Positions 1-9,351 of a stretch of 42,313 nt of DNA are shown in pieces. The notes beneath the pieces were generated by a model. The model saw only the letters and a program-made list of their open reading frames with translations. It made no database searches and was not told the DNA's origin. Every line of letters begins with the position of its first letter. Position 1 is the first letter of the stretch. The stretch is from positions 32,433-74,745 of the forward strand of contig SZWC01003578.1 in the NCBI GenBank assembly GCA_023375785.1. The letters run 5' to 3'. The translations under genes were made by a program, and so were the position numbers. Source of the DNA: Penium margaritaceum. Taxonomy: Eukaryota > Streptophyta > Zygnematophyceae > Desmidiales > Peniaceae.

Positions 1-675
1 CAGAATGGCGATCCGGCGAAGTCCACAATTGTCACACTCCCTTGGGTTCTCCGTCGGCGAGACCCGTTTAAATATATGGTGTGCAGCAGTCATTCGCAAA
101 GATGGCTTTGATTGTTAAACGTAATGTATTTCGTGGGTTTGAATCTCAGATTCACATTTGTTTTTGTTTTTGTTTTTTTTTTACCGATTTGCCGACACAT
201 GCAGCGGGCCGAGTGCTTATCACGACGAGGAGTTCCCAACCGGCAGGACAGCCGGCAATCTCGAGTAGCGAGAGTTGCCGACGGGCCCTCGCGTTGGTCG
301 GTGCCGAAATGCGGGCTCGCTCGCTGATGGATGCGGCAATGCGGGTCCTCGCGTTGGACTACATGCTAAACCCGGGCCCCCGGGTCAATTTAACCATCCG
401 CGTAAGCCTCAACATAAAGTTTAGATATGTGCGAGTTGAATATTGGAAGAGCCATGTCCAATGTCTAAAAACATCAGAATTAAACATCATTCCCAATTCC
501 GAACAAGAGGTAGGTTTAGCATGCAAAGTGTGCACAGGGTTACGTATTAACCCTGTATAGGAAGGGAAAAAGCCTTTTTGTTTCTCTCAAACTAGATGAT
601 AAAAAGGAATAGATTCAGTAAAAATATAACTTCACGCTCAATATTAGAAATAATACAGATAATATATTTTTCCCC
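1..675. other. Unrecognised flanking DNA
   Basis: I see no recognisable gene here. An open frame at 81-560 (159 codons, plus) has no domain, signal peptide or repeat that I recognise and overlaps a shorter frame at 112-327. It is more likely a chance ORF than a gene. The sequence upstream of the hexamer array becomes A/T-rich from about 560. Confidence 0.5.
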
Positions 676-1084
676 TATCCATATCCATATCCATACCCAT
701 ATCCATATCCATGTCCATATCCATATCCATATCCATATCCATATCCATATCCATGTCCATTTCCATCTACATGCCCATAACCATATCCATGTTCATATCC
801 ATATGCATTTCCATGCACATATGAACAGCAATTTCCACATCCATATCCACATACATATCCATATCCATATCCATATCCATATCCATATCCATATCCATAT
901 CCATATCCATATCCATATCCATATCCATATCCATATCCATATTCGTATCCATGTCCATATCCATATGCATATCCATATACATATCCATATCCATATCCAC
1001 ATCCAAATCCATATCCATCTTCATATCCATATCCCTTATTTTGCCCAAATCCATACTTATATCCATACCCATACATAAATCCAT
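676..1084. repeat. CCATAT hexanucleotide array
   Basis: Tandem CCATAT units run for about 400 bp, with point variants (CCATGT, CCACAT, CCATAC, CCATTT) and purer runs at about 857-945. Translation gives His-Ile dipeptides on plus and Tyr-Gly or Met-Asp dipeptides on minus. The apparent 100-160 codon ORFs are therefore by-products of the repeat period and not proteins. The array ends about 65 bp before the left end of the LTR element at 1148. Confidence 0.93.
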
Positions 1085-1147
1085 ATTTGAACTTATATTC
1101 GTAGCTATAAATGAGGATTAGGATTTTTTAGCCTCATGCATGATTGT

Positions 1148-1585
1148 TGTAACGGCACTGGCCGTTTAGCGACTAACTGTAGGACCAAAACGGAAGCCCT
1201 CAGATTAGTCAGTCCAAAGAGGAAGAGCGAATGGTCGCCTAAGCCATTTTGGCTAAGACGAACCGCGCCACAAACGGACATAGTCCTCATAGGGCATGGA
1301 CATAAAACAATAGTCCTACCCTACTCGTTCCACGTGGCACTGCCACGCTGGAACAGGATCCTAGCGCCAAGCTAAGAGTAGAGGAGTGACGCAATGGATT
1401 TTCCATCGCGGCACTCCTTTCACCTAGAATCCGGCCACAGAAATTCCCCAGGTTATATTGGAACCAGACTATCCTATTATACTTTTCCAGGCTTTGGCTC
1501 CTCGAAACTTGAGCCTCGAGTACCTGAAGCACCCGATAATTATTTAATGACTATTTTTAACCGTAAATATGGTCCGTACGCTACA
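1148..1585 (-). repeat. 3' LTR of the LARD-like element
   Basis: This 438-bp copy aligns along its whole length with 8907-9346, with scattered substitutions. On the minus strand it starts TGTAGCGTACGG and ends CCGTTACA. It contains the palindrome CGTGGCACTGCCACG near 1331-1345, and a related palindrome opens the TRIM LTR at 2363. Confidence 0.85.
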
Positions 1586-1598
1586 TTCCTCCCCTTTT
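1586..1598 (-). other. Polypurine tract of the LARD-like element
   Basis: The minus strand reads AAAAGGGGAGGAA immediately before the LTR start TGTAGCG. This is the expected position and composition for plus-strand DNA priming. Confidence 0.75.
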
Positions 1599-2357
1599 GC
1601 TTCAAACCGTCCGGTTCGTCTTTGCTCACGGAGGTTTGATCATCGCGTACTTCATGATGCAACTATGCAACAAGAAGTGCAAACAAGATCCCATGTGTGA
1701 ACTCTTGTCATCCGCAACACGGTTGCGTCGCATTCACGCACAATGAACCACACACGTACATGGTTTTTGTGATTATGATCGTTCGCATACAACACACAAT
1801 GTTGATCACGTGATCCCTTGGCTCTTACCAAGTTGAGACACGTATAATCTTTGTACGCTCTTCATAAGTATTGGTGAGCCTTCACCGAAGACTCATAACA
1901 CATGGCATAGTTGATGCCTTTTGGGACGTACATTGTCAACAATGTCTTGCCAGTTTGAAAGAGATGGGATGAGTTTTCCCACATCCCGTGTGATACGCGT
2001 TCTGCAATTTGTGCTGACGCCTCCTCCCCCTTTGCAAGGATCGTCCCTGTGACCAATTAACCGGGCGTCCCTACGAAAACTTTCGAGGTCCACACAACAC
2101 TTCCCATGTCATTCGGACATGATCTCTTCCAAGGGGTTGTTGCCGAGGTGGTACCTCCCCGCAACATTGTCCATACATGCAATCCAAGATCCGGACATCA
2201 GTCCTCTCGGTTTACAACTACGTGTTCATGACCACGCGTAGGTCTATTAGATGTCTTTCAACACCTGTGGGTTGGTTGGCTGAACTCAACCAAGCTCCAC
2301 TAAGCCAATGCAACTCGCATGCTAGCTTTTTCCTTAGGTTTGGGAGGCACCAGGATC
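1599..2357. other. Element interior, no gene recognised
   Basis: This is interior sequence of the LARD-like element. Short open frames on minus at 1862-2056 and 1893-2093 carry no known domain. I see no coding or RNA signal that I can name. Confidence 0.5.
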
Positions 2358-2362
2358 GTAAG

Positions 2363-2766
2363 TGTAGCGTGGCAGTGCCACGCCGACCGGTCGAAGGAGC
2401 CACGTGGCTCGAGCGAGGTCACTTGGGACTGTGGGCGGTGAGACGGGATGGCTTGAGGGTCGGAGACCCTCAAGCATCGCGGTTTTGGCCTAGTCGGTCA
2501 AGGATTCCGTCGAATCCGTTACATTGGTATCAGAGCTCCAGTGCTCGAATCCCACGCCGGGATTACCGGAGATGCCGAGGTGGCTCTCACTCTTAGCGGG
2601 GGGAGTGTAGCGTGGCAGTGCCACGCCAAATGGTCGAAGGACCCACGTGGCTCGAGCAAGGTCACTTGGGACTGTGGGCGGTGAGATGGGATGGCTTGAG
2701 GGTCGGAGACCCTCAACCACCGCGGTTTTGGCCTAGTCGGTCAAGGATTTTGTCGAATCCGTTACA
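2363..2766 (+). mobile_element. TRIM-type miniature LTR element (TRIM-1)
   Basis: A complete 404-bp element: LTRs of 161 bp at 2363-2523 and 2606-2766, both TGTAGCGTGG...CCGTTACA, separated by only 82 bp. The interior begins with the PBS TTGGTATCAGAGC (2524-2536), complementary to the initiator-Met tRNA 3' end, and ends with the PPT GCGGGGGGAG (2596-2605). Perfect GTAAG target duplications lie at 2358-2362 and 2767-2771. The LTRs differ at only some ten positions. There is no coding capacity, so it must use another element's proteins. TRIMs are known mainly from plants. Confidence 0.95.
2524..2536 (+). other. TRIM-1 primer binding site
   Basis: TTGGTATCAGAGC follows directly after the first LTR and contains the classic 12-nt iMet-tRNA complement. 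It fixes the element orientation as plus. It is followed by CTCGAATCCC, which resembles a tRNA T-arm. Confidence 0.9.
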
Positions 2767-2771
2767 GTAAG

Positions 2772-4945
2772 TCATGGTTGCTGAGCACACCTATTTTTCT
2801 GTTCAAAGATTGCACTCATCTTTAAAGGAGGCTGCATTGGTCGTCTGGCATGTGTAATTGCTGTCAAAGTCCATCATTGGACACGACAATGCTCCGACCT
2901 AGATGATCTTGGTCTCAACCATAATCGCCTCATTTATGCCGCTCGTACCCTTATCAAAAGCACACTAGTTTTGAACTAGGTTAGCTGAGATAACCAATCT
3001 CAACGACCATGTATTCCATCCACGAACGCAACGTTCATCATACGGTATTCACCAAACGGGTGTACCATGGTCACGATCATTGCGGTTCAAGTTGTAAGAA
3101 CATCTTTCGAGTGTCAATTCCATGTGACTGAACACTTCCAAATCACATCAAGTGATCACGGAACAACTAGTTCCTAAATCGTTTTGCGATTATCTAATTG
3201 CGTCCAAGGGTTCCATTTAAGAACCCGTCAATGCATTGTGTTTGCCAAGTTGCAAAAATTCGTGCTGCTTCAATGTCTTCCAGTTTGTACATTCGGTACT
3301 TTTACTCAATAGACAATTTTTCGTGTGCCTTATCCGAGGTACTTGTATAGGATATCGCCCTTATCGAAGACATCTGACAAACCACCACAATCTTAGATAT
3401 CGTAGCGACATCCAAAAACGTACTGTACTTGCATTCGGCAATGTACATAAATTAAACCATCTCCAAAACCAAGGAAATTAAGTCACTTCATCATGACCTT
3501 TTGGATAAGTGAAGCATGGTTCAACTACATCGTAGTCATTATGATCTCTCTCAGACATTGGTTTTGTTCCAACAAATCGGATGTTGGAATTGGAACATCG
3601 ACATTGCATAGACATTGCTATAGCGTATCGTTGGCATGATCGGAACTCATCCGCATAATGTTTGAAGAGCGTGACGTACACGACTAGTGTACCGTGTCAC
3701 GATGCCATCAACTTTGAGACATTTCTTATTTCATCATAAGATCTGCCGAGAAGTATCGTGTCTCAAGATCCATCTTGAACAGTTCTTTGACATCAACAAT
3801 TGGTTATGACACACTGGTCGATAGTATGACTCATTATGTGGTCGGTCAGAGCACCAAGATGTAGATGCTAACACACTGTGAGCATAAAGCTATCGGCTTA
3901 TAGGTGGTTTCTATGGTCATAAGTTTTAGGCATAAAAACTATACCTTTTGTGATCCCAACTAGGTCGTATTTGGTTTGTAGAAAACTATGAGATCGTCAT
4001 AGTACTGTGGAACTCCATTAATAGAAAAGGAGTGTCGCTTGTTTTCTTTGAGTGACATGTTCACTCATCGAGTGATGATAGACTGAAGGTGTCGCCTTAA
4101 AATTTTTTCACATTTGACATTCACTCGATCTCGTCATGCGGAGGAGAGTGACTCTTGCGGTCTTTGACCACCGCACTAAGGCTTCTTTACACATTGAGGA
4201 CCCATAGAAGAGTCTCCGTCTCCCTCTGGCACGTTTATAACCCCCACTCACAAGTTGCCTTATCTTTTCAATAGGGTTGTCCATACACTAATATAACTTT
4301 TTTATCATCGGTACCGGTCGGGTACCCTGATTTGTATCCATCACTAACCGAGTGAGAGGGTGCCAATGGTTTCACCATTTGAGAATTTATTCAAGGATGT
4401 CATCCTTGACACATTCAATCATGGACCGATGTTTGCATCAGCCATGATTAATGATGCACAGAACTTCCGAAAGGTACTGGTGCATCTAGTATACATGTGT
4501 ACAGGCAGCGTAATATCAATCCTCGAGGATTGGAGCCGGCATACTAACATACCAAGTCTGTTTAGCATCTCATGACATGACACGGGCTAAGTCATGAAAC
4601 AATCGCATTTGCCTTCAAACATTATAGCGCAATGAGACGTGCGACTGTTGTAGCACACGTCCTACACCCACCAAAGCACGTGTTTGGTGTAATGGTCTTG
4701 CTATTTTTATCCAAAACACCATATATTCCGCTTGTGGAAATGTCACAAAAACGTTGTGATCATTTGTCTGTCCAACGAATCCATAACAGGGTGTCGTTAT
4801 CGACGCACCAACACTTAGTGGGTAAGGTTTTTATGCATGTCGTGCACGTTTCTACGCATGCTGTGCATCCAACTTCACGTGGCTGAAGGACAATGGCATG
4901 AATCACATACCATGATCCATTGAAAGTGGGTTGTCTCTGGTACTT
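2772..4945. other. Element interior, no gene recognised
   Basis: About 2.2 kb of the LARD-like interior. The open frames are short (at most about 80 codons, on either strand) and show no gag, RT, integrase or envelope motif. Base composition is near even and there are no evident tandem repeats. Nothing functional can be supported. Confidence 0.5.
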
Positions 4946-4999
4946 GGTCATGCGTGCTGACCCCTTGCGGTCATGCGCGCTGACCCCTTGCGGTCATGC
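4946..4999. repeat. 23-bp tandem repeat
   Basis: Units starting GGTCATGC recur at 4946, 4969 and 4992 with a period of 23 bp. That makes two full copies and a partial third, almost identical. Each unit contains GACCCCTTGCGGTC, an imperfect inverted repeat. Confidence 0.85.
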
Positions 5000-5639
5000 A
5001 AGCCGTGCATATTTTAGAATTGGTGCTCAACCGACTTGGTTTTTGTAGCGTGTTCCATCTGTGGACACGAACGAGTCCGTCCACCTTTAGCGTGCTCCAA
5101 ATTTGAAGAAATCATCCTCGTCACACGTGATAAATCCATAAAACTTGGTCCGTACTTCTTTCGGAAGTACCTTCCCATACTGCTATTGGTAGGACGAAGT
5201 TTTCAACTTCCAATGATTGTCACTATCGGTGACGACCGAGACCGCTGTGTTTTTTATGCCGTTCGGGCATACATCTGGTCACTACAGTCGTCCGTGATTG
5301 TTTTGAGACATGCCTATCGATTCTTTATGTAAAGTATTCGATATTATGGTCATCCTCGACATCGTCCAGATGCCTTCCAAACGTCAGACGACGTATTTTG
5401 GTGCTTCAAATAGTGTGCTTGACGCACTTGCTCGTAAAACCATTCGGGGCATATTTCGTATGCTGCCATCCAGTGGTCCACCACAAGCTAGCACAATCAG
5501 GTAAAGCGTTGGCTAGTTCTTGCTAGTGGATGTAACGGGATGCGATCAACATCGATGTTATCGATACAACCGGCATCGTATGACAGGTGTTGTATCATCG
5601 ACACTAGCATAGCTAGTCCAACCAGAACTCCTGGCCGTA

Positions 5640-6210
5640 GTGTGTTCGCCACTCGTATCAGTGGTGCAGTCGGCACCCATGAAAAATGTACGACCTGTAG
5701 CTTTTTTCAGTCGTGCCATCGGCATTTATGAAAATGGTGCATTCGGCACTCATGCAAAATGATTTCACCGACGCACTTTTCGGCCACACTTTCAATGCTC
5801 GTGATAATTGTGCGTTCCGTACTCGCGTGAATGCTACAATTGCATCTCCGATGTTGGTCATGCTCCCAGTGCAACCGGCACTTGTCAATTTTGGATGCTC
5901 GACCCTTGTGTAGGGATTTTCACCATCTCATATGTGTTGAGTACGGTCGGCACTCACACTTTCCTTTTTTTTTAATCCAAGCACAAATGACTTGCCGTGT
6001 AGCCTTGGTGCAATTGGCACCCACATGGATTCGCAACCGGCCTTTGTTTTGGTCATACCTCTGTAGACAATCACCAGCACAATCGGCACTAGCATCACAA
6101 ATGCATTCGGCATCCGTGATTAAAGTGCAACTAGCACTTTTCTAATATTTGACGCTGACAAAAATTCTGCAACTAGCACGTGTGTATTACCCACAGTGCA
6201 ATTGGCACTT
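5640..6210. repeat. Degenerate ~24-bp array with GTGCAn3GGCAC core
   Basis: A 13-nt near-palindromic core of the form GTGCAATTGGCAC, GTGCAACCGGCAC or GTGCATTCGGCAC recurs at about 5664, 5712, 5737, 5869, 6008, 6077, 6101, 6125, 6168 and 6196. Several intervals are 24-25 bp or near multiples of it (48, 25, 69, 24, 24, 28). Unit ends often read CACTCATG or CACTAGCA. This looks like an old tandem array that has diverged. Short open frames across it have no recognisable product. Confidence 0.7.
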
Positions 6211-7089
6211 ACATCGTTGATGTGATCGACGCCCGTGTAACTGTGCCATCAACACTCATTTTGTATAGCCTACACGTTTCGTATTGTTATAGTAAGTGCA
6301 TGAGTGGTCGCAACACGTTCGGTGCTTTTATTTACTTCAGTCAAGAATTCGTCTCAATTTGTATCACCGTTGTGGGTTTGCAACCCAGTGCACATAGTAA
6401 TTGCCCTTTTGCGTGAAAAAAATTGTTTAGCGCATGTACCACCCGCATTGAGCCATGTCGTGGCTTTTAACGGTCATCCCCTCCGGGTGTTTTTCTGTTT
6501 TTTCTTTCATGAACTACCCCAAACTTTGAGGTTAATCCACAAGAAGTTAAGCACTGTATGCGCTCAATTCTGTGTATTGAAGCGTTTCCAAGTGAGTATT
6601 GTTCATAATACAGAAAACTATCGGTTTTCCTATTTTTGAGTGTTTTTGAACGGAAAATAAAAAGAAAATCAGGACTCCTGATTTTTGGAAGAGCTCAACC
6701 AAAGATTTTATATTTTTGCGTCAAAATCCATGGTCAACTTGACCATACACTTGGGTTCGACCACAAAAATTTTCACCATTTCAGACGTTTTTGAAAATGG
6801 TAAACATAGAATTCCTCCACTTGAGGATTCATGAACAATGACAGAATTTTCGCACGTCAAGCTCCCCTCTCTTTTGCTTGATGCTTGGAATCTTCCAAGC
6901 GTCACTAGGTGGTGTGTGGGGAAGAACTGTCGGTTGTTCCGTTTCTTCCATGAACAGGAAGATATTTAAGGGAAATAATTGAGAACTTCTCAATTGTAGA
7001 GCTCAAACTGAGTTGCATGTTGGTTTTGATGACGATCAAAACCGGGATCAAACAAGGATGTTATCTCTGTTTCTGTGGGCCAACCATCA
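6211..7089. other. Element interior, no gene recognised
   Basis: A/T-richer interior of the LARD-like element. The frames at 6304-6639 (plus) and 6708-6905 (minus) have no recognisable domain. The right end merges into the body or tail of the SINE candidate, whose 3' boundary I cannot define. Confidence 0.45.
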
Positions 7090-7130
7090 GGCCTGAAAAA
7101 AAAAATGAATGCCAAGACTCGAACCAGAGA

Positions 7131-7486
7131 TGTAACGAAATGGTACGGGAAGCTTGGCCCATTGGGCCAAAACCGCGGTGATTGAGGGTCTCCGACCCTC
7201 AATCCATCCCGTCCAACCGCCTACAAGCCAAGGACCCGTTCAAGCCATGAGGAGAGGCCGGCCCGCGCTACAATCCTCCCACCTAGGAGTGGACCCGTCT
7301 TTGGCGTCCATAGAGGGACTCGAACCCTGGCGCTCTGATACCAATGTAACAAATTGGTACAGGAAGCTTGGCCAATTGGGCCAAAACTGCGGTGATTGAG
7401 GATCTCTGACCCTCAATCCATCCCTTCCAACCGCCTACAGGCCAAGGACCCATTCAAGCCATGAGGACAGGTTGGCCAACGCTACA
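7131..7486 (-). mobile_element. TRIM-type miniature LTR element (TRIM-2)
   Basis: A complete 356-bp element on minus. The LTRs of 142 bp lie at 7131-7272 and 7345-7486. Reading minus they start TGTAGCG and end GTTACA. The PBS TTGGTATCAGAGC is at plus 7332-7344, and a purine-rich tract (minus GGTGGGAGGAT) adjoins the other LTR at 7273-7283. Perfect AGAGA target duplications flank it (7126-7130 and 7487-7491). It has no coding capacity. Its LTR ends match TRIM-1 and the host LARD-like element, although most of the LTR sequence differs. Confidence 0.95.
7332..7344 (-). other. TRIM-2 primer binding site
   Basis: The minus strand reads TTGGTATCAGAGC directly after the 5' LTR (7345-7486). It is followed by CAGGGTTCGAGTCCC, again T-arm-like, as in TRIM-1. 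Confidence 0.9.
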
Positions 7487-7639
7487 AGAGATCCCTCGGT
7501 TGGAAACATCTCTGTAACCGAATGCGCCACTCGCGCATGTTCACATGGCCGAGTTGTCATTTTTTAACCTAACTCTTTGTGTTCCGCAGCCATCCCTTGG
7601 ACTTGAGGGTAAGATTAGCTGGAAGCTTCCTCCTCTCCA

Positions 7640-8560
7640 TCCTTAGGCCGTCGGCCCATGTGAGAGGGGAGGGGGGAAGAGGGGAGATCATCCCTCTCCT
7701 CCCCCTTCGGCCGTCGGCCCATGTGAGAGGGGGGGAGAGGGGAGATCGTCCCTCTCCCCCCCCTTTGGCCGTCGGTCCATGTGAGAGGGGGGGAGAGGGG
7801 AGATCGTCCCTCTCCCCCCCCTTTGGCCGTCGGTCCATGTGAGAGGGGGGGGGGGAGAGGGAAGATCCTCCCTCTCCTCCCCCTTGGGCCATCGGCCCAT
7901 GTAAGAGGTGGGGTAGAGGGGCTCGACCCCTTCTTTCCCCTTGGGCCATCAGTCCACGTGAGATGGGTGAGGAGAGGGAGAATGACCTCTCTCCTCTCCC
8001 TTGGGTCGTCCTCCCACGTGTTGAGGGAAAACGGTGGGAGAGGGGATCCCCTCCCTCCCTCCTCCCACGCCGGTGCTAGAGGGAGGGAGTGAGAGGGTGT
8101 ATCCTTCTCTCCTCCCCGTCAGTGCAGTCAGCGCACAAGGAGGGGAGTAAGGAGAGGGGATCCACTCCCTCTCTCCTCCCCGCTGGCGTAGTCGGTGCAA
8201 AGGGAGGAAAAGGAGGGAGTCCCATCCTGTCTCCTTCCCGTTTGCACTGTCGGCACATGAGGAGGGGGGGAGGGACTCGTTCCCTCCCCCTTGTTTGGAC
8301 CATCGGCCTGCATGAGAGGGGAGGGGGAGGGGGAGACGTCCCCTCTCCTCCCCCATGGGCCGTCAGCCCTCAATGGGGAGGGGGAGAAGGCGAGGGAGGG
8401 GCGCCTCTTTGCCTCCCCCTCGGGTCATTGGCCCTTGTGAAGGGGGGGGAGGGGGAGGACTGTCGACCCTCAAGAGAAGGGGAGGGGAGGGGAGGGGGAG
8501 ACGTCCCCTCCGCTCCCCCTTGGGGCCGTCGGCGTCAATGACAAGGGTTGCGGAGGAGCT
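7640..8560. repeat. GC-rich ~60-bp minisatellite
   Basis: Units of about 58-64 bp run through the region. Each has a GGCCGTCGGYCCATGTGAGAG core, a G-rich run (GGGGGGAGAGGGGAGATC) and the complementary C-rich run (GATCNTCCCTCTCCCCCC). Units are nearly identical at 7645-7900 and decay gradually to about 8560, roughly 15 units in all. The G-run and C-run of each unit can pair as a hairpin around GATC. Numerous 60-150 codon open frames on both strands are by-products of the period. The array lies in the 5' leader of the LARD-like element. Confidence 0.88.
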
Positions 8561-8890
8561 CGTCCCACTTTTTCTCCTTGACGAAGTCATCGCCATCGAG
8601 GGGGGAGGGCGATCCTCACCTGTCGGGCAGCGTCTCCCCTCTGATTTTTTTTGGTGGTCTGCCGGACTGCTCAGTCTCTCGGGTTGCTCGTTATGTCAGG
8701 CTCTCGGCCTGTCGGGCTCTCGAGCGGGTGAGAACACTCGCACGTACGGGGGGGATTTTTCCTCGACGAAATAGTGCGAGTACCTATGTCGATGGTCGAT
8801 CGATTTTCCTTTTTTTTCTTTTCTTTCTAGAGTATTCGATCGACGCACGAAGTCATTCGTCACGTCGATCGAACGGATAGCGGAAGTCAA
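8561..8890. other. 5' leader of the LARD-like element
   Basis: Sequence between the minisatellite and the primer binding site. It contains CGATCGA-rich short palindromes (8797-8875). No gene is recognised. Confidence 0.5.
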
Positions 8891-8906
8891 TTGGCTCTGA
8901 TGCCAA
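8891..8906 (-). other. Primer binding site of the LARD-like element
   Basis: The minus strand reads TTGGCATCAGAGCCAA immediately after the LTR end TGACA. It differs from the standard TTGGTATCAGAGCC at one position (T to C), so it is an iMet-tRNA type site. It fixes the element orientation as minus. Confidence 0.85.
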
Positions 8907-9346
8907 TGTCACGGCACTGGCCATTTTGCGACTAAGTGCAGGACCAAAATGAAAGCCTTCAGATTAGTCAGTCCAAAGAGGAGGAGCGAATGATCGCCTG
9001 AGCTATTTTGGCTGAGATGAACCACGCCACAAACGGATATAGTCGTCATAGGGCATGGACATAAAACAATAATCCTATCCTACTCGTTCCATGTGGCATT
9101 GCCACGCAGGAACAGGACCCTAGAGCCAAGCTAAGAGTGGAGGAGTGATGCGATGGATTTTCCATCGTGACACTCATTTCACCTAGAATCCAGCCACAGA
9201 TATTTCATAGGCTAGAGTCGAACCAGACTCTAGCCCATATTAGTTTTCCGTGCTTTGACTCCTCGAAACTTGAGCCTCAAGTACCTAAAGCACCCGATAT
9301 TTATTTAACGACCATTTTTAACCGTAAGAATGACTCGTACGCTACA
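8907..9346 (-). repeat. 5' LTR of the LARD-like element
   Basis: A 440-bp partner of 1148-1585. It reads minus TGTAGCGTACG to CCGTGACA. Differences from the other copy are mostly single substitutions, which indicates an old insertion together with the imperfect target duplication. Confidence 0.85.
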
Positions 9347-9351
9347 AATGT

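Larger units (their letters stand above)
7090..7545 (-). mobile_element. tRNA-derived SINE candidate, split by TRIM-2
   Basis: On the minus strand TGGCGCATTCGG (plus 7518-7529) fits the Pol III A box TRGYNNANNNGG, and GGTTCGAGTCT (plus 7115-7125) fits the B box GGTTCGANTCC. With the TRIM at 7131-7486 and one AGAGA duplication removed, the boxes are 31 nt apart, a normal tRNA spacing. A run of ten T follows about 10 nt after the B box. The split copy therefore looks like a tRNA-derived SINE head or tRNA pseudogene that was present before the TRIM inserted. Body, 3' end and target duplication are not resolved, and I see no cloverleaf complete enough to call a functional tRNA. Confidence 0.5.
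1148..9346 (-). mobile_element. Large non-autonomous LTR retrotransposon (LARD-like)
   Basis: Two direct repeats of about 440 bp (1148-1585 and 8907-9346) begin TG and end CA. Reading minus, the right copy is followed directly by a TTGGCATCAGAGCC-like primer binding site (8891-8906), and the left copy is preceded by a purine-rich tract (1586-1598). Flanking pentamers are ATTGT (1143-1147) and AATGT (9347-9351), a target duplication with one mismatch. The internal 7.3 kb has no gag, protease, RT or integrase motif that I can find in any frame. This is the layout called LARD in plants, mobilised in trans. It carries nested TRIMs, a SINE candidate and tandem arrays. A fully decayed autonomous element is the alternative. 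Confidence 0.82.

Noticed and set aside
81-560. 159-codon plus-strand ORF as a host gene
   Set aside because: No domain, biased composition or splice structure supports it; it could be chance in a repeat-rich flank.
596-1078. Open frame encoding a His-Ile repeat protein (and Tyr-Gly or Met-Asp frames on the other strand)
   Set aside because: It is the six-frame reading of a CCATAT microsatellite; the hexamer period keeps frames open without selection.
1862-3681. Short minus frames in the LARD interior as remnants of an envelope-like or gag gene
   Set aside because: Fragments are under 82 codons, in several frames, and show no motif that could be tied to a family.
5640-6210. Possible CRISPR-like array of palindromic repeats
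   Set aside because: Spacing is about 24 bp with diverged repeats and no unique spacers of constant length; the context is a eukaryotic LTR element.
7115-7529. Functional tRNA gene
   Set aside because: The A and B boxes are separated by a TRIM, and no acceptor-stem pairing or anticodon arm is evident even with the insertion discounted.
7569-8596. Many overlapping Pro/Gly/Arg-rich frames on both strands
   Set aside because: They follow from the ~60-bp GC-rich minisatellite and have no start context or domain.
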